From Platynereis dumerilii (Eukaryota; Annelida; Polychaeta; Phyllodocida; Nereididae), in NCBI GenBank assembly GCA_026936325.1, contig JAPTHN010000008.1:54415706-54479705 (forward strand): a stretch of 64,000 nucleotides of DNA. Reading direction: 5' to 3'. A model generated the notes under the pieces. That model worked only from the letters and a program-made list of their open reading frames with translations, was not told the origin of the DNA and did not search any database. Both the position numbers and the translations under genes were made by a program. This document shows positions 43,641-55,597 of this stretch, one piece after another. How positions within the stretch are numbered: position 1 is the first letter of the stretch; every line of letters begins with the position of its first letter.

Positions 43641-44277
43641 ACGTAGAAGCTGTCACGGTGAGACACTGCAACCGAATCGTCTTGTATAAAAAATTACTTG
43701 TGATTTATTGCATGTACGTCATTGTACCGTGCACACACTGCACAGCTTTGTTGGTGTTGACAAAATATGAGTACGTAACGCGAATCAAATTACTGGCACT
43801 TGTCCTGGGGGTAGAACTACAATAGGTAAACTCAAGAAGTAATTGCCTTTGAGGGAGAGGAGGGAAGATAAAAAAAGGAGAAAGGAGGTGACGGGGGAAG
43901 AGAAATCTTCAGATTACAAAAAAAGTTGCAAAAGAAAGAAAAAGAGCGAGCAATGTCACACGAAAGTTGCGAGTGGCTGTGACATTGCCGTGTTACGTGT
44001 GCACTGTGCACTGTGTGCGAACGATGAAGGCAAAGGACACATAAGTTGCACTTGTTTTGCGCAGAGGAGCACCGGTCGTACAGCACAGACAGGCGTTACG
44101 AACTGATGTAGAGCAGTAGGCCTGCATGTACAGTGGTGCTCGCTTTGTTCTGGCCTCCTTTATGAGACGAGACAGTTGACCTGCGATGGGAGACCTCCCT
44201 CCTTTCTCTCCTGTGTTGACCTAATATAAAAATGTGGGGAAGTGAAACAGCACCTTGCAAAACATCCCTACTTGCTA
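43641..44277 (+). other. DGK intron 5: nothing recognised
   Basis: Contains an A/G-rich stretch at 43850-43960. Open frames on both strands here are compositional. Confidence 0.4.
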
Positions 44278-44510
44278 TTCCCTGGCTTAATGGTGGCATG
44301 GGTGGGCCCCAGGGTGGCTCTGCTTATCTCTAGAATCTGAGTTAAATTCCAGCTCAATTTCTTACTCGGGCAACCAATGTTTGACGGATGTTTCATCCTG
44401 TGCCCCATGTATGCCTGGCCTAATTTCTGGACAGTCGTCCCTGTCCTATTGTGGCCTATTTAACCTTGTGAGTGCAAAAATACAGGGCCTAAAGCCCTGT
44501 CACCTACCTC
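44278..44510 (+). mobile_element. SINE, family D, copy 3
   Basis: CCCTGGCTTAATGGTGGCAT, AAATTCCAGCTCA, ATGTTTGACGGATGTTTCAT, and a tail ACAGGGCCTAAAGCCCTGTC that is itself an inverted repeat. Confidence 0.72.
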
Positions 44511-44935
44511 CCCCCTTAGCAATCGGGTGCTACCTTATATAAGTCACCTTGTCATTGGTCAATGCCCTCATCCTCTAAATGTTCTAAATGGAACTTTATG
44601 AAACTATCGTTTCGGAGAACACTTTGTATTGCTCAGTGTTGCTTATACATATCATGTAATTTGGACCTGCTGATTGCATTAATTAGATTAATTAGAAAGT
44701 TGCTAATTTTGTGAATAGATGTTTTGTAAGCTGGTGTACATCCGGTGAATCGTGTTCAATTATCATCATATAATCATAATAACGGTGATTTTGCATAAGT
44801 TCTTTGACTATATTGCTGAATATGCCTTTTGGCCATGGGTGCATCGTTTGAAGACGTTGGTACTATCTAGTATCTAGTCACTTTGGGTTCAACTAACCTT
44901 GCTTTTATTATGTAAATTGGTATGGTTGATCAGCT

Positions 44936-45410
44936 CAGTTGCATGGTGCGATGTGCAAGTAATTAGGCTTTCTTCTCTTTAGGTCCCAGGTTTGATCCCA
45001 GCCCAGAGAGCAATCTATTGGTTGATTCTCAGGAGCAACATCCTAACTGAAGGCCATTTGGATGTGGCGTCAAAAGTTGCAGCCCCTTGGGTCCGTGTCT
45101 AATGATGTCTATGATGGGCAAGCAAATTCAAAGATGGTCCATTCTTCAGTAAAATATCCCATACAAGTTACACGGATTAAAATAGATTTAATATATAGCA
45201 TGTTGAGGACTCTGGCTGTCTCTCTGCAATGATTGCACTGTCATCAGTCGGCCCTTGTTAGAGGACCGAACTGGCCAAAGAGGGCTGCACTATTTGTACC
45301 TTCCATGCCCCATGTGAGGGATCTTTTACCCGCCCAGGACGTACACCGATAGAATGATAATGTCTCATCTGATTCCAATCCCAAGAGTCCTCCAGTAAAA
45401 AGTCCAGTAT
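44936..45410 (+). mobile_element. SINE, family E, long copy
   Basis: Head ATCAGCTCAGTTGCATGG and B box AGGTTTGATCCC. The body at 45060-45130 recurs inverted at 50930-51060 (TTGCCCATCATAGA), and CTGGCC followed by AGGGCTGCA at 45270-45290 recurs at 62965. It may be two adjacent SINE parts. Confidence 0.6.
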
Positions 45411-46227
45411 ATATGTGATGCTCATTTCTCAACGGACGTACATGTCTCATGTACAGATGGATAGGCCTATAGTACATACAATACATGATCATATGTTGAT
45501 AGCCTGCATGAAGTGCAGATCACCTGGCCATGTTACAGGTGAACTGGTGTGGGCAGGTGCGGGTTGCCATCGACAGGTGTGGGCTTGCCACCGTTTGCCA
45601 GGGCTGGGGAATCAGGTTGGGGAATCAGGTTGCTGTGAGGTGATGCGTAATAATCCCAATGCTGTGCCAATTGTATTGAAAGAAAAAATAGGGCAAAATA
45701 TGATTTGTAAGAAACTTTTGAGAAAGGAATGACAAAACTTATGTGTGGCCTGTGCAATGTATGCTGAAAGGCAGTGTGCTTCATTGCATGTTGTGTTGTG
45801 CAATGCTATGCAATGTTTCAGCTTTGTGACTTCAGTTTTTCAGTTGGTAAATTATCGGTTTATTTTATAAACAATGAGTTATGATTCATATTTCATGTCA
45901 TCATTGATATAAGATGATAATGCCTCACCTCAAATAGACATATGTAAGATATGCCTGATATCATACATAGGGAATTATTATGGATAGTTTGAAAGTGTGG
46001 CATGTTTGTGAAGTTGTTCATCGCACTTTTCAGGGACGGTCACAGATTAGGCGCGGTTGTTGATGGCACACGATGATATCCCGCCCTATTAGGGTGGGGT
46101 CTGCGTCTTGTGTCAGGAAATCCTGTTACTCAGCAGTAACTCAGCAATTACTGGGTGAACTAGTTGTACAATTGTAACAGAGGTCGATATATTGTATGGG
46201 TAGATACTTAAGCAGACAGATAGATGC
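45411..46227 (+). other. DGK intron 5: nothing recognised
   Basis: A duplicated GGGGAATCAGGTT at 45604 and 45617. No gene. Confidence 0.4.
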
Positions 46228-46510
46228 AAGTTCCCAGTGGCCTAAAGGGTAAGAGCTTTGTTTGGGCAACCACTATATGATGACTCCTCAAGAGGATGAT
46301 ACTCCATCTAGGCAACCATTGGCTCTTAGGTTGAGGGCTCAAATCCCACTGCTTGAACTCAAGTTAGTTCGAGGTTATGCAATATTGTAAGGATGGAGGC
46401 GGATTGATGCAGTGTTATGTGCTGGGGCAACTGATCGACCCTGGACATCCCTGAATGAATAGGGTCTGTGCCAGACTCCCTGTCTCCTCATCACTCATCT
46501 TCACTAAGTG
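46228..46510 (+). mobile_element. tRNA-derived SINE, family C, copy 2
   Basis: AAGTTCCCAGTGGCCTAAAG at the head and GCTGGGGCAACTGATCGACC, CATCCCTGAATGAATAGGG, GTGCCAGACTC in the body, matching 11455-11735 in the other orientation. Confidence 0.75.
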
Positions 46511-47075
46511 AACTCCAAGAACCTGGAGAATGCAAAGAAATTGGGACCTTGGGCAATGTTCCCCTTGTTATCAGGATCCAAATTTGAGGCCACTCCGAGA
46601 AAAATAACTCCATTAAAGGGATCTGAGAGATAATCAGAAAGTGTTTTTGTTTTCCTCAATGTGGGTTAAAATATCCACTTATATAAGATAAGAGTAATTA
46701 CTATCTTGGGATGATTAATACGTCGCAATATACTTTGGTCCGAGTTAGTTATTTTCTGGGTACGCATTTAGAATGATGTGGAGCAAAACAAGAATGGCAG
46801 TTTCTAACAGCTGCAATTGAAGCAGTTATGTAAACTGTTATGTTGTTAAAGTAAAAGTAAGAAGACAACATTTCCAAGAAGGGATATTTTTTTATAGCTT
46901 CATAAATTTCTGTTGAGATTTGTAAATTTCTCTGTCTTACAGTTTATTTTGCATAAATTTACTTCATTGCTTTAATAACTGTGTGATAGAGGACCTTATG
47001 TATATTGATTAAAAAAAATATAGGTTTCAGATAGATCAATGAATATTCCTTAAGTTAAGCAGTTTTAAGGAGATT
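46511..47075 (+). other. DGK intron 5: nothing recognised
   Basis: AT-rich intron DNA. Confidence 0.45.
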
Positions 47076-47205
47076 GAGATTGTACGAAATTCAGTGACGT
47101 CTTCTCAGCGTCTTCATCAGTGGCGTTGTGAGGGGGCTGAGGTGTCACATGATGAGGGTGCCTATGGGTCATAGAAAATTCTGGCTCTGAATTTCGTACA
47201 ATCTC
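47076..47205. mobile_element. MITE-like, perfect 19-bp inverted ends
   Basis: GAGATTGTACGAAATTCAG at the left and its exact reverse complement at 47187-47205. The interior carries GGCGTTGTGAGG. No clear target duplication. Confidence 0.7.
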
Positions 47206-48984
47206 TTGAAGGAAAAAATTCATCGATCTATAATCTAAATCCACGAAGGTTTCAGGTAGTTTTAACTCCTTTGAAAGGAAGATCTTTAAAAAGGCTATCC
47301 AATCAAGATTATTTGGTTAAATGTCCTACAGAATAATGATGATCAGATGATAATTAAAACTTTTCTACCTCTCTTTGTTGGTCAATATTGCTGAGTGTAA
47401 TGTCATCAACTATCATCAATAACCAAATGTTTGCACGTCCTTAATTTCGCCTCAAACATTGGTTACACAAGATAATTTTTACAAGACTGGATCAAGCAGC
47501 GGATTAAGCGGCGGATTAGCAGGTATATCCGCTGATCGGTTGATAGGGAGATAAGGCTTATCTCTTGCAACATTCTTCCACCTTGTCGTATCTTTAGATA
47601 TCTTGAGTTATCTTGAGATATCTTGTGATATGGCTCTTATCTGTTGAGGGTCTCTCTGAAACAAATTACCTCCTGCTCCGGACATTGCATCCGCCATCAC
47701 ACCTGTCCAGTCGCAGGATAATTGGAGATTATCAGCCGTGACCGATGTAGCGTTGATAATGATTGTCATCAGATGGTCATCAGATGGTCATTAGATGGTC
47801 ATTTAACGATTATTGGCACAATTATGTAATATCGGCCAAAGGTCGAGGGATCAGATCACGGAAACACACCTGAGTTGTGGCCTTGTCACTGGTGGGATGT
47901 CCAATGTTGTCGATGGCATCATTAGATGTTGCAACCATGGCCCAATGAATAAAGATGCTCAAACACCTTATTGTGTGTGTTGAAATATAGGATAGAGGAA
48001 ACTCCTGCCTCACTGGTCAAAAGCTGACTCTGGCAAAGAGACTCCCAACTCAACCAAATTTGGAATTCAACGCCCCACCATTACTCTCTCAAAACCCAAA
48101 ACTTCTTCCTCTTTGCGAATCCCTTGCAAGATTCTGATGTCCAGTAGATATTTATTTAGTGAATTTTAATTAAATCTTTGTAATATATATAATCATGCCA
48201 TACTGTCAGGATTCAGAGTCATGAACAAATCTTCAGACTCGTTACTCCGGACTCTTCCTAATTTCAATTTTGACTCTTTGTCTTCCACTGTGTCCTGAAT
48301 ATTCTGACTCCATGACACCAACTCCTGACTTCAGACTAAAGCATGCAGCGTGCAGAGGTTGTATGTTGTCTTCGCTGTTCTTGATTGTATGAAGTTTTGT
48401 CGATATGATATGTTTGAAATTTTGAAACAACTTGGCCAAAGTCAGGTGTGCAATGTTACACGTGCATCAGAGAATGGCTATTGATGCCGGTGCTACAATT
48501 GGCAAGCATATGAAGGAGCATCAGGAGGCGTTTTGGCATTGTGGCTGACTTGTGTTGCTGGCTAATTGCTCTTTGCTGTGTTAACAAGTCACAAGTGTGT
48601 TTGGCAGGGGAGCATGGTGTGTCAGCCATGGCTGGAACTTGATCAGAACTTGCCCAGAACTTGCCCAGAACTTGATCAGACTTGTCAAGGATTGAGCCGC
48701 ATGGAGCTGGGTGATCACTGGTTGATCACAGGTTGATCACTGGAGATGTGCAGCTAATTAGTCGGCTAATCCTCCTTGGTAGTTGGTGATAGTTGGTGAT
48801 AGCAGGTGGCTTATGTGTGTGGCCGTATGATGTGGGAGGATGCTTGGATGGATGGCACTGGTATCCCCATTAAACAAGATAAATAACTATTTTGTAATAG
48901 TCTGGTGTAGATAGGCTAATAGTAAGATAGCTAAACTCCAGACACTAGAATGAAAGAGCCATACAGTTTGTTGGTCATCAACTG
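47206..48984 (+). other. DGK intron 5: short local repeats only
   Basis: Runs of ATCTTGAGATATCTTG (47590-47635), CATCAGATGGT (47765-47800), CCAGAACTTG (48640-48690) and TTGATCAC (48715-48740). No gene. Confidence 0.5.
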
Positions 48985-49380
48985 GCTTTGCTTCCCTGTA
49001 CAGCTGTATGGCATAGTGGCCACAAGGCACAGTCACAACCGCATAACACAGTAACAAAGCCATAAGGCGCAGTGACAAAGTCACATGGCGAAGCCACATG
49101 ACACGTTGATAAATGCCACAATGCCCAAAAGGCGCAGCAAAATGATGTTGTGGCAAAGCCACAAGACACAGTGACAAAGCCACATGGCATATGGCAAAGC
49201 CACATGACATATTGCTAAAGCCACAAGACCCACATGGCAAAGCAACATGCAGTGACAAGCTACAAGGCAAAGGACAAAGCCACAGGGTAAAGTGACAAAG
49301 CTGGATGGTGTAGCCAAGTCAAATGACAAAGTGACAGAGCTATATACATGTAGCAAAGCAATGAAGCCACATGACACAAG
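48985..49380 (-). repeat. GTGGCTTTGTCACTGTGCCAT minisatellite, left half (inverted)
   Basis: Degenerate units read CAAAGCCACATGGCAYA on the plus strand, that is GTGGCTTTG on the minus strand. Confidence 0.85.
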
Positions 49381-49382
49381 CA

Positions 49383-49640
49383 TCAGACTTTGCCATGTGC
49401 CGTGTGGCTTTGTCGCTGGTCTTATGGCTTTGTTAAAGTTTTCGTATTATGGCTTTGCCATGTGGCTCTGTCCCTGTGCTTGTGGCTTTGTCACTGTTTC
49501 ATGTGGCTATGTCAGGTGGCTTTGTCTATGTGCCATGTGGCTTTGTCACTGTTTCATGTGGCTATGTCACGTGGCTCTGTCACTGTGCCATGTGGCTTTG
49601 TCGCTTCATCACTGTGTCATGTGTCTGTGTCACGTGGCTT
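49383..49640 (+). repeat. GTGGCTTTGTCACTGTGCCAT minisatellite, right half
   Basis: The same unit as the left half, now as GTGGCTTTGTCACTG on the plus strand. The orientation switches at about 49381. Confidence 0.85.
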
Positions 49641-50929
49641 TGCTTCTCCATGATGTTGGCAGCGTCTGCCTGGGTGGGGCAATAATCATCAGTCTCCTTT
49701 TGCAACGCAGCATTTGCATCATTTGCTGCACAGCTGAATGAATAACGACTGTTGACAGAACCTTGGCAGCCAGGTGGCCCTGGTTCAAGATGGTCGATAA
49801 TCAGTGATAATGTTTGCCAATCAATGGTGATCATTGGGCGGTGCCCATGATTTGGGGCGATGCTGGATGCTGATGTATGCTGCTTCTTGTACTGTGACTG
49901 CGTACCATCTTTGCATTCCTGCATGATTCTGTACTCTCCATGTAGTGTAGCATCCCCTAGATTATATCTGAACTTCAACCAGCAACCTTTTCTTAAATTG
50001 TCCCAGTCCTTCCCTTTGTCTTTTGCAATTCCAAGCATTTTGTGGCTATTCTGCTATATGGTGCATCAAGTGCCATCACTGTTACTAGAGCAGTGGCAGC
50101 AGACAAGGGGGGTAGGTTGATTGATTGAGGGGGGTGGATGATGATCTGTGGAAGGAGGGGGGTTATTAGTCAATACTTTCCCATCCTTGGCATATCCTGG
50201 CATATCCTTGGCACATAATAACATGTCGCGTTGATCATCATTATGTGCCATCATTATGCGCCCTGTCATCTTTGGGTTAGGTCGTTTGGCGCAAGTTTAT
50301 CGAAAGTTTTCCGCAAGTTCATCGGAAGTTGACTCTTTGAGGTGAAGTTTAGTGACTTCTTCGCCAAATTCTTCGCTGCTTGTATAAATCAAGACTTGGC
50401 GATCATCATCAAAAGTTTTGAGTGTGGAGAACTTGGGACGCCATTGTACAGTTGTTTCGCGCCTGTCTTCAACTGAGTTTGCCGTTTACAAGTGACTTGT
50501 CTTTTCTTCGAGATGTGTCTCATGTGAAGCTTGAAGTGGAGTTATGCTAGGCACGAGGTAGGTCTCATGATGTTAACCGGTTCATTGTTCAACTAACCTA
50601 AGATAAGACGTTGGTTACTATTAACATTTTTACCGAACCGATGATGCGATGATCTTTCCTGCAAATTTTTAAAAATTTTGCAAATTGCTTATTGACTTGA
50701 ATATTGGAAGGTATTTCGTACAATACCGTTGACAATCCTTTTTGCCAGACCAGTCCTTTAGCATTGTTAATTAGTTTATTTTCACTTCTGTTTAAAGAAG
50801 AGAATGAAAATACTAAAACAAAACAGATGTATATATTTATGTGTGTGATTATGGGTATTGATATTGTGCCCTCTAAGAAGTTTCTGCTAACACTCACTAA
50901 GGTCAATTAATGGGATGAGAGAGGAGTCC
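49641..50929 (+). other. DGK intron 5: nothing recognised
   Basis: Contains GGGGGG-rich DNA at 50107-50162 and repeated CATATCCTTGGC at 50195. No gene. Confidence 0.45.
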
Positions 50930-51060
50930 ATGATAATTATGTTACGACATTTGCCCCATGTGCTGGCTCTTTTACTTGCCCATCATAGATGCTGACGCAA
51001 GGGGCCTCGCACAACTCACCGCAATAACATCTATCTTAGATGTTGCCTCTGAAATAAGAA
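50930..51060 (-). mobile_element. SINE, family E, fragment
   Basis: TTGCCCATCATAGATG and GACGCAAGGGGC on the plus strand are the reverse of the body at 45060-45130. Confidence 0.6.
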
Positions 51061-51305
51061 GTCTGAGAATAAGGAATTTAATCTGCAAGGAAATCACAAA
51101 ATGATGTCCTCTGACCGTGAATCTAAGGAGGTCCTATAGAAGATCAAGAGGAGCTGGCTGAGATGCTCGACTGTTCGGCCAGGAATGCAGGTGGGCACGT
51201 AGACATACCAACTCGCAGGCAGACCAAGTTGTATATGTTGACGCTTGTCAAGACAAAGTGTTAAGGTGACACATATTTTAGTCAGGTTGTGGACTCAAGA
51301 AGGGA

Positions 51306-51450
51306 TAGGGGGTTAGCTCTGTTGTTAGCACTCTGAGCCTCTTGATAGCTTGGTCCTAGGTTCAATTTTTGCTCTGGTTGGGTTACCTCAAGATGTTGGG
51401 TGGCAGTTTCAGTCATATTTCACCTCATTCATGTGTTCTCCGGTCTGTGG
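51306..51450 (+). mobile_element. tRNA-derived SINE, family A, copy 4
   Basis: GGGGGTTAGCTCTGTTGTTAG head, AGGTTCAATTT B box, and GGCAGTTTCAGTCAT, TCACCTCATT in the body. Confidence 0.72.
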
Positions 51451-52600
51451 ACCTGAGTCAAGGCATTATTGTCAACTCGTAAATTTGGAACTAATAGACA
51501 CGATGCCCTAGTGTCTGAACTGACTCGTAGACAAACTATGCTATTTATCTTATAATCTAGGTGTTCTGTCCAATAATCATGGTGTCTATGAGTTGGTCCT
51601 CTTTCCTGAAACGGAATTGGAGTTAATAGATCTCTATAAGTAATTATCTAGAATTATGTCTTCTATACGTGTTATACAAGTTTTCAAAAATAAACATGTC
51701 TGTCTACCAGTTGGCGATCATGTCTGTAGGTTGTTATATGTCATAATGGCGGTGTAGGAGTTCACATGTCTACCAGTTGGTGTGTCTACGACTTGATACC
51801 TTTTGAGTTTGACAATCGCGTTGCCTCTTTGCCACAAGGCTGAGTCGGTCCTGCTTTTCAGAAACTGGAACAGATCATGTAGATAGGAGACTTCTAATTG
51901 TTATACGTAGTACAGTGTCTTCAGTAAATTCTCATCAGGTGCACAATATTTGTGTTGGACTCGGAACAGGACAGCTCTTACAATCAGCTTTTCCTGTACA
52001 AGTTCCGTGTCTTAACACCTCGTGTGAAGTTGTGTGAACTTGTTTCGTTTCTGCATGTAGATTCTTCGGCATTTGATTGGGCAAATGGGCGATACAATGT
52101 AGCACTTTTACAACTGACCTTTGTGTTGACTTGTTGTATTCCTGCAAGGCTTCGACATTGCGTTTGTTTCGTGTCTGCAAAAACGTCTTTGTACAAATCA
52201 GGGTTAGAAGGGTATCGTGTCTATGATTTCCAAGTTTTACAAAATTATTTCTGGGGAGTTCAGTTTTTAAAAGCAGTGACATCAATATTATGTAATATCT
52301 TAGCATCTAACATGCCAAGAAACAGGTCATTTCAATAATTAGCTTATCGCCTCTTGTGTTGTGACAAAGCTGTTGAGATATCAAGCTGTCGATATGGCGA
52401 GGCTTTAGCGGTCAATTGTGTGCTTATATTTGGCAGGGCTCATTTAAGCTGATCAGGCTTTGTCTGGGCATCGACCTCACATGGCAGGTTACAGTTCTGA
52501 TTGGCATTGTATTTGGAGTACTTTAGAATTAAAAATAAAGAATAAAGACTTCTACCATACGAAACCAACTTTAGTCATCATTACCTCGCAGTTCCACTTT
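51451..52600 (+). other. DGK intron 5: nothing recognised
   Basis: Frames at 51935-52338 on both strands overlap and have no family resemblance. Confidence 0.45.
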
Positions 52601-54276
52601 AGTCCAGTCAAAATAGAGTTTAACCTAGACATAATTGCAACACGAGCAATTTCAATGGTATATATACCAGAAAATCCTGCAGATTATGAAAATAATACTC
52701 ATTTTTGTGTGGCGGTGGTGGAAAATCTTCAAAAATGCGTTTCCATGGCAACAAGTCTATATCAAAATAAATCGATGAATTTGAGCTAAAAAGCTGCCTA
52801 GCATTGACAGATATTATGATATTTGCAATCTGATGGTACAGTTTGATTAGGTATAAGATCAGTTATCAAAAATTGTAATCATTTCGAACCCGCAATTTCC
52901 TTGGTTGCCATGGTAACATAGTTGCATAACAAAATCAGGATTTTTTTTCTACTGTGATGAATAAAGTTTTGCTTTATTCAGCTGTTATTAACATTGTGGA
53001 AATGGTAATTTGACTGGTAAATATGCTATACTCTGGGCTTTTCAAAAAGATCATGTATGGGTCTGAGACTTCATTACTTTTCAGGAAAATGTTGCCTTAG
53101 TAACACAAGTCTTAGATTTTTCAAAATACCCTTGAAGATTGTTATTCCTTCTGTTGAATTGTAAGATAAAGGCTAGCAGTAATTTCTTTCAGAATAACTT
53201 AAATCTATAATCTAGATTATAGATACACCCTTAATTTTAATTTTAACAGTTTGGTTGCCATGGAAACATGTAAAAAGCACAAATATTATATATTTTTATA
53301 TATACAAGATTTTTCAACATTTTTCAATAACATTTCCCTAGATAATGAAGTAGCAAGTTCGTTAACATGTTGAACAACGTGAGAATATCATTTTGTATGG
53401 TAACCAAGACCAAAATATTGTTTTTCTGCTTAGCAACCACACAAAAATAAGACTTTTCTGCTTGTAGGTTGTGTCTGAAGAACAAAGACGAGCTACAACT
53501 CATATATTAGGTTAAAAATTGATGTCTTTCAGCCTAAATGCATGTAAGAGAACAAAAATCTAACTTTTAAAATGAATTGGAATAATAATATTCTCAAATA
53601 TGGAGCTTCTACAAGAAATCTGCCTTTCAAAAGCGCTATTTGGAGGTTTATTAGTATTTTCTTACAGTTTGTCTCCCCATTTCAGTAAAAATATTGAGGC
53701 CTTGAGTCAGTTCGCATTTTGTAGCTTTTAAAATGTGCATGTGGTGTGGTAACCAAGGCATAAATATTGTTTTTTTTGCTTAGCAACCAGACAAAAAGGT
53801 TAGTAAAGACGGTTTAAACTGTTGTCCAATTAGTGGATCTTATTGCATGAAATGACACAGAGTGTACATTTCGGGATAAAAGCGTGAAATTTGGCAGAGG
53901 GGTAAATAAAACCTAGAGCAATACGTTTTTTTTATGTAACAGTTTGGCACACACTAGCTTCCATCCGCCATCTTGGATTACAAAATGGCCACCATTCTGA
54001 ACCTCTTTTCATCAATATCTCAGTAACAAAGGGAGGTAGAATGTTCATTTCAGTGGCTATAGCCTTGTAATTAAATCAGAAATACATTTTGGCCATTTTG
54101 GAAGTGCTAAGTTGGTGGCCATATTGATTTTCAAGATGGCTGCCTCTGAAAAACTGTATATTGCCATATCTCAGAAACTACCTCAGTTAGGGAGTCTGTT
54201 TCTGTGGCTATACCCCTATTTTTGGGTCAATAAATTAAATTAACTGACTATTATGTGATTGAATTGCAGCCATATT
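52601..54276 (+). repeat. Large inverted repeat, left arm
   Basis: About 1.68 kb that reads as the reverse complement of 58935-62339 with the hAT element removed. Matches persist from AGTCCAGTCA at 52601 to about GCAGCCAT at 54268, roughly 85-90 % identical by eye. It has no ORF of interest, but has several X-box-like motifs (GTTGCCATGGTAAC at 52904-52917, GTTGCCATGGAAAC at 53254-53267, GTTTCCATGGCAAC at 52739-52752) and YY1-like CAAGATGGC motifs near the inner end. Confidence 0.92.
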
Positions 54277-55026
54277 TAATTTTTAAATATGGCTGCCATT
54301 TACATTTAATTATTTGCCATATTTCAAAATATAAAATAGCTATAAACTGGATTTCAGTGACTCTCCTTCAAATTTAGGTCAACATATTTGATTCAAGAAA
54401 AATTTTCTTATGCAGGGTGGTAGCTAAATTGATTTTCAAGATGGCCACCCTATTTCTTTAACGCTAAAATGGCTACGATTTCATGACTGTACTCTCTATT
54501 TTAGATAAATTTATATAATAAGTCATTCATTTATGTGATGGGATATAAGTTCAGAGGGGGTAGGTGGTGCTATAGACACAGATAGATTATGGTAACTTTT
54601 AAGTCCAGTTCTGAGTGCACAAGAGGGTTATCATGAAGTTTATTTGTCTGTTGTTATAAGAAAATTGAAAATATATATAGTGATTATTTCATTGACTGAA
54701 CACACATTTTCAGGCAGCGGGATGTGGAAGAAATAACACAACAGCACTTTTTTTACAGCTGCTTGCAGCCTGTATTACCGGAGGAGTTCCAAGAAAACTT
54801 ATGACAACTCCCCTGGTCGTGTTGTTTCACCTATGTCATTAAAACTTTGCTTGCAGCCTAAATATAATTTTATCTTGCTTCCATCAACTTTTGGTAAACT
54901 TCTGTGACATTAAAATTTTTATTTACGAAACTAAAATGTTCGTTTTTGGCGCGAGTTTTCAAATGATCAGCTGCTGTGAAACCAGCAGCAATAGCTGCAG
55001 CCAGATCCAGTCTTTGCAGATTCAAA
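54277..55026 (+). other. Inverted repeat spacer: further ATGGC repeats
   Basis: The inner end of the arm runs into a third degenerate unit of the pattern seen at 53985-54276 (TTTCAAAATATAAAATAGCT, TTTCAGTGACT, TTGATTTTCAAGATGGCCAC). The rest is unremarkable. Confidence 0.55.
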
Positions 55027-55163
55027 AGAAAGAATGAAGGAAGGAAAAAAGGCAGGAAAAAAGGAAGGAAAAAAGTAAGAAAAAAGGAAAGTATAGGAAG
55101 GAAAATATGGGAAGGAAAAAAGGGATGGGGGACGAAGGGAGGAAGGGAGGGAGGGAGGGAGGA
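55027..55163. repeat. Purine-rich GGAA tract
   Basis: AAGGAAGGAAAAAAGG-type repeats ending in GGGAGGGAGG. Confidence 0.9.
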
Positions 55164-55173
55164 TAAATACATG

Positions 55174-55235
<62 letters not shown>

Positions 55236-55265
55236 CTTAGATAGATAGATAGATAGATAGATAGA
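55174..55265. repeat. GATA microsatellite
   Basis: More than twenty GATA units with one CTTA interruption, immediately after the GGAA tract. Confidence 0.95.
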
Positions 55266-55449
55266 TACTAAGTCTATCTACAAGCAGCTGTTAAAGTGCT
55301 TGCACGTTATTTTTCCAGGATAGAGTAGTGTCACATTTTAACATTGATTATTAAAACTAAATTATTTCATTTCAGTTTCAAACCCTTGTCAAATATCCAT
55401 GAGATATATAACACATCTAATTTGATTGAAACAAAAAAGCTGGTACTCG

Positions 55450-55597
55450 TAGGGGGGGGGGACTTAATTTGCTTTTTGGGAAATTCAGTATATATACCAG
55501 CCCAGTTTGTGCCATTGGGTCCCCCATTAACAAAACACCCATTTTTTTGAAAATCTGAATTGTGCTACCCCCCTTGACATATGCCTTGAAGTTTTGG
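55450..55597 (+). repeat. Inner inverted repeat, left
   Basis: GTAGGGGGGGGGGACTTAAT to CTTGAAGTTTT; pairs with 57530-57668 at about 70-75 % by eye (TGTGCCATTGGGT and TTGACATA-GCCTTGAAGTTTT shared). Confidence 0.8.

Noticed and set aside
51935-52338. Overlapping frames of 123-128 codons on both strands
   Set aside because: They mirror each other, have no domain and no evidence of splicing.
52460-52789. 109-codon frame at the outer edge of the left inverted arm
   Set aside because: It starts outside the arm, and the right arm has no matching frame in spite of high similarity.
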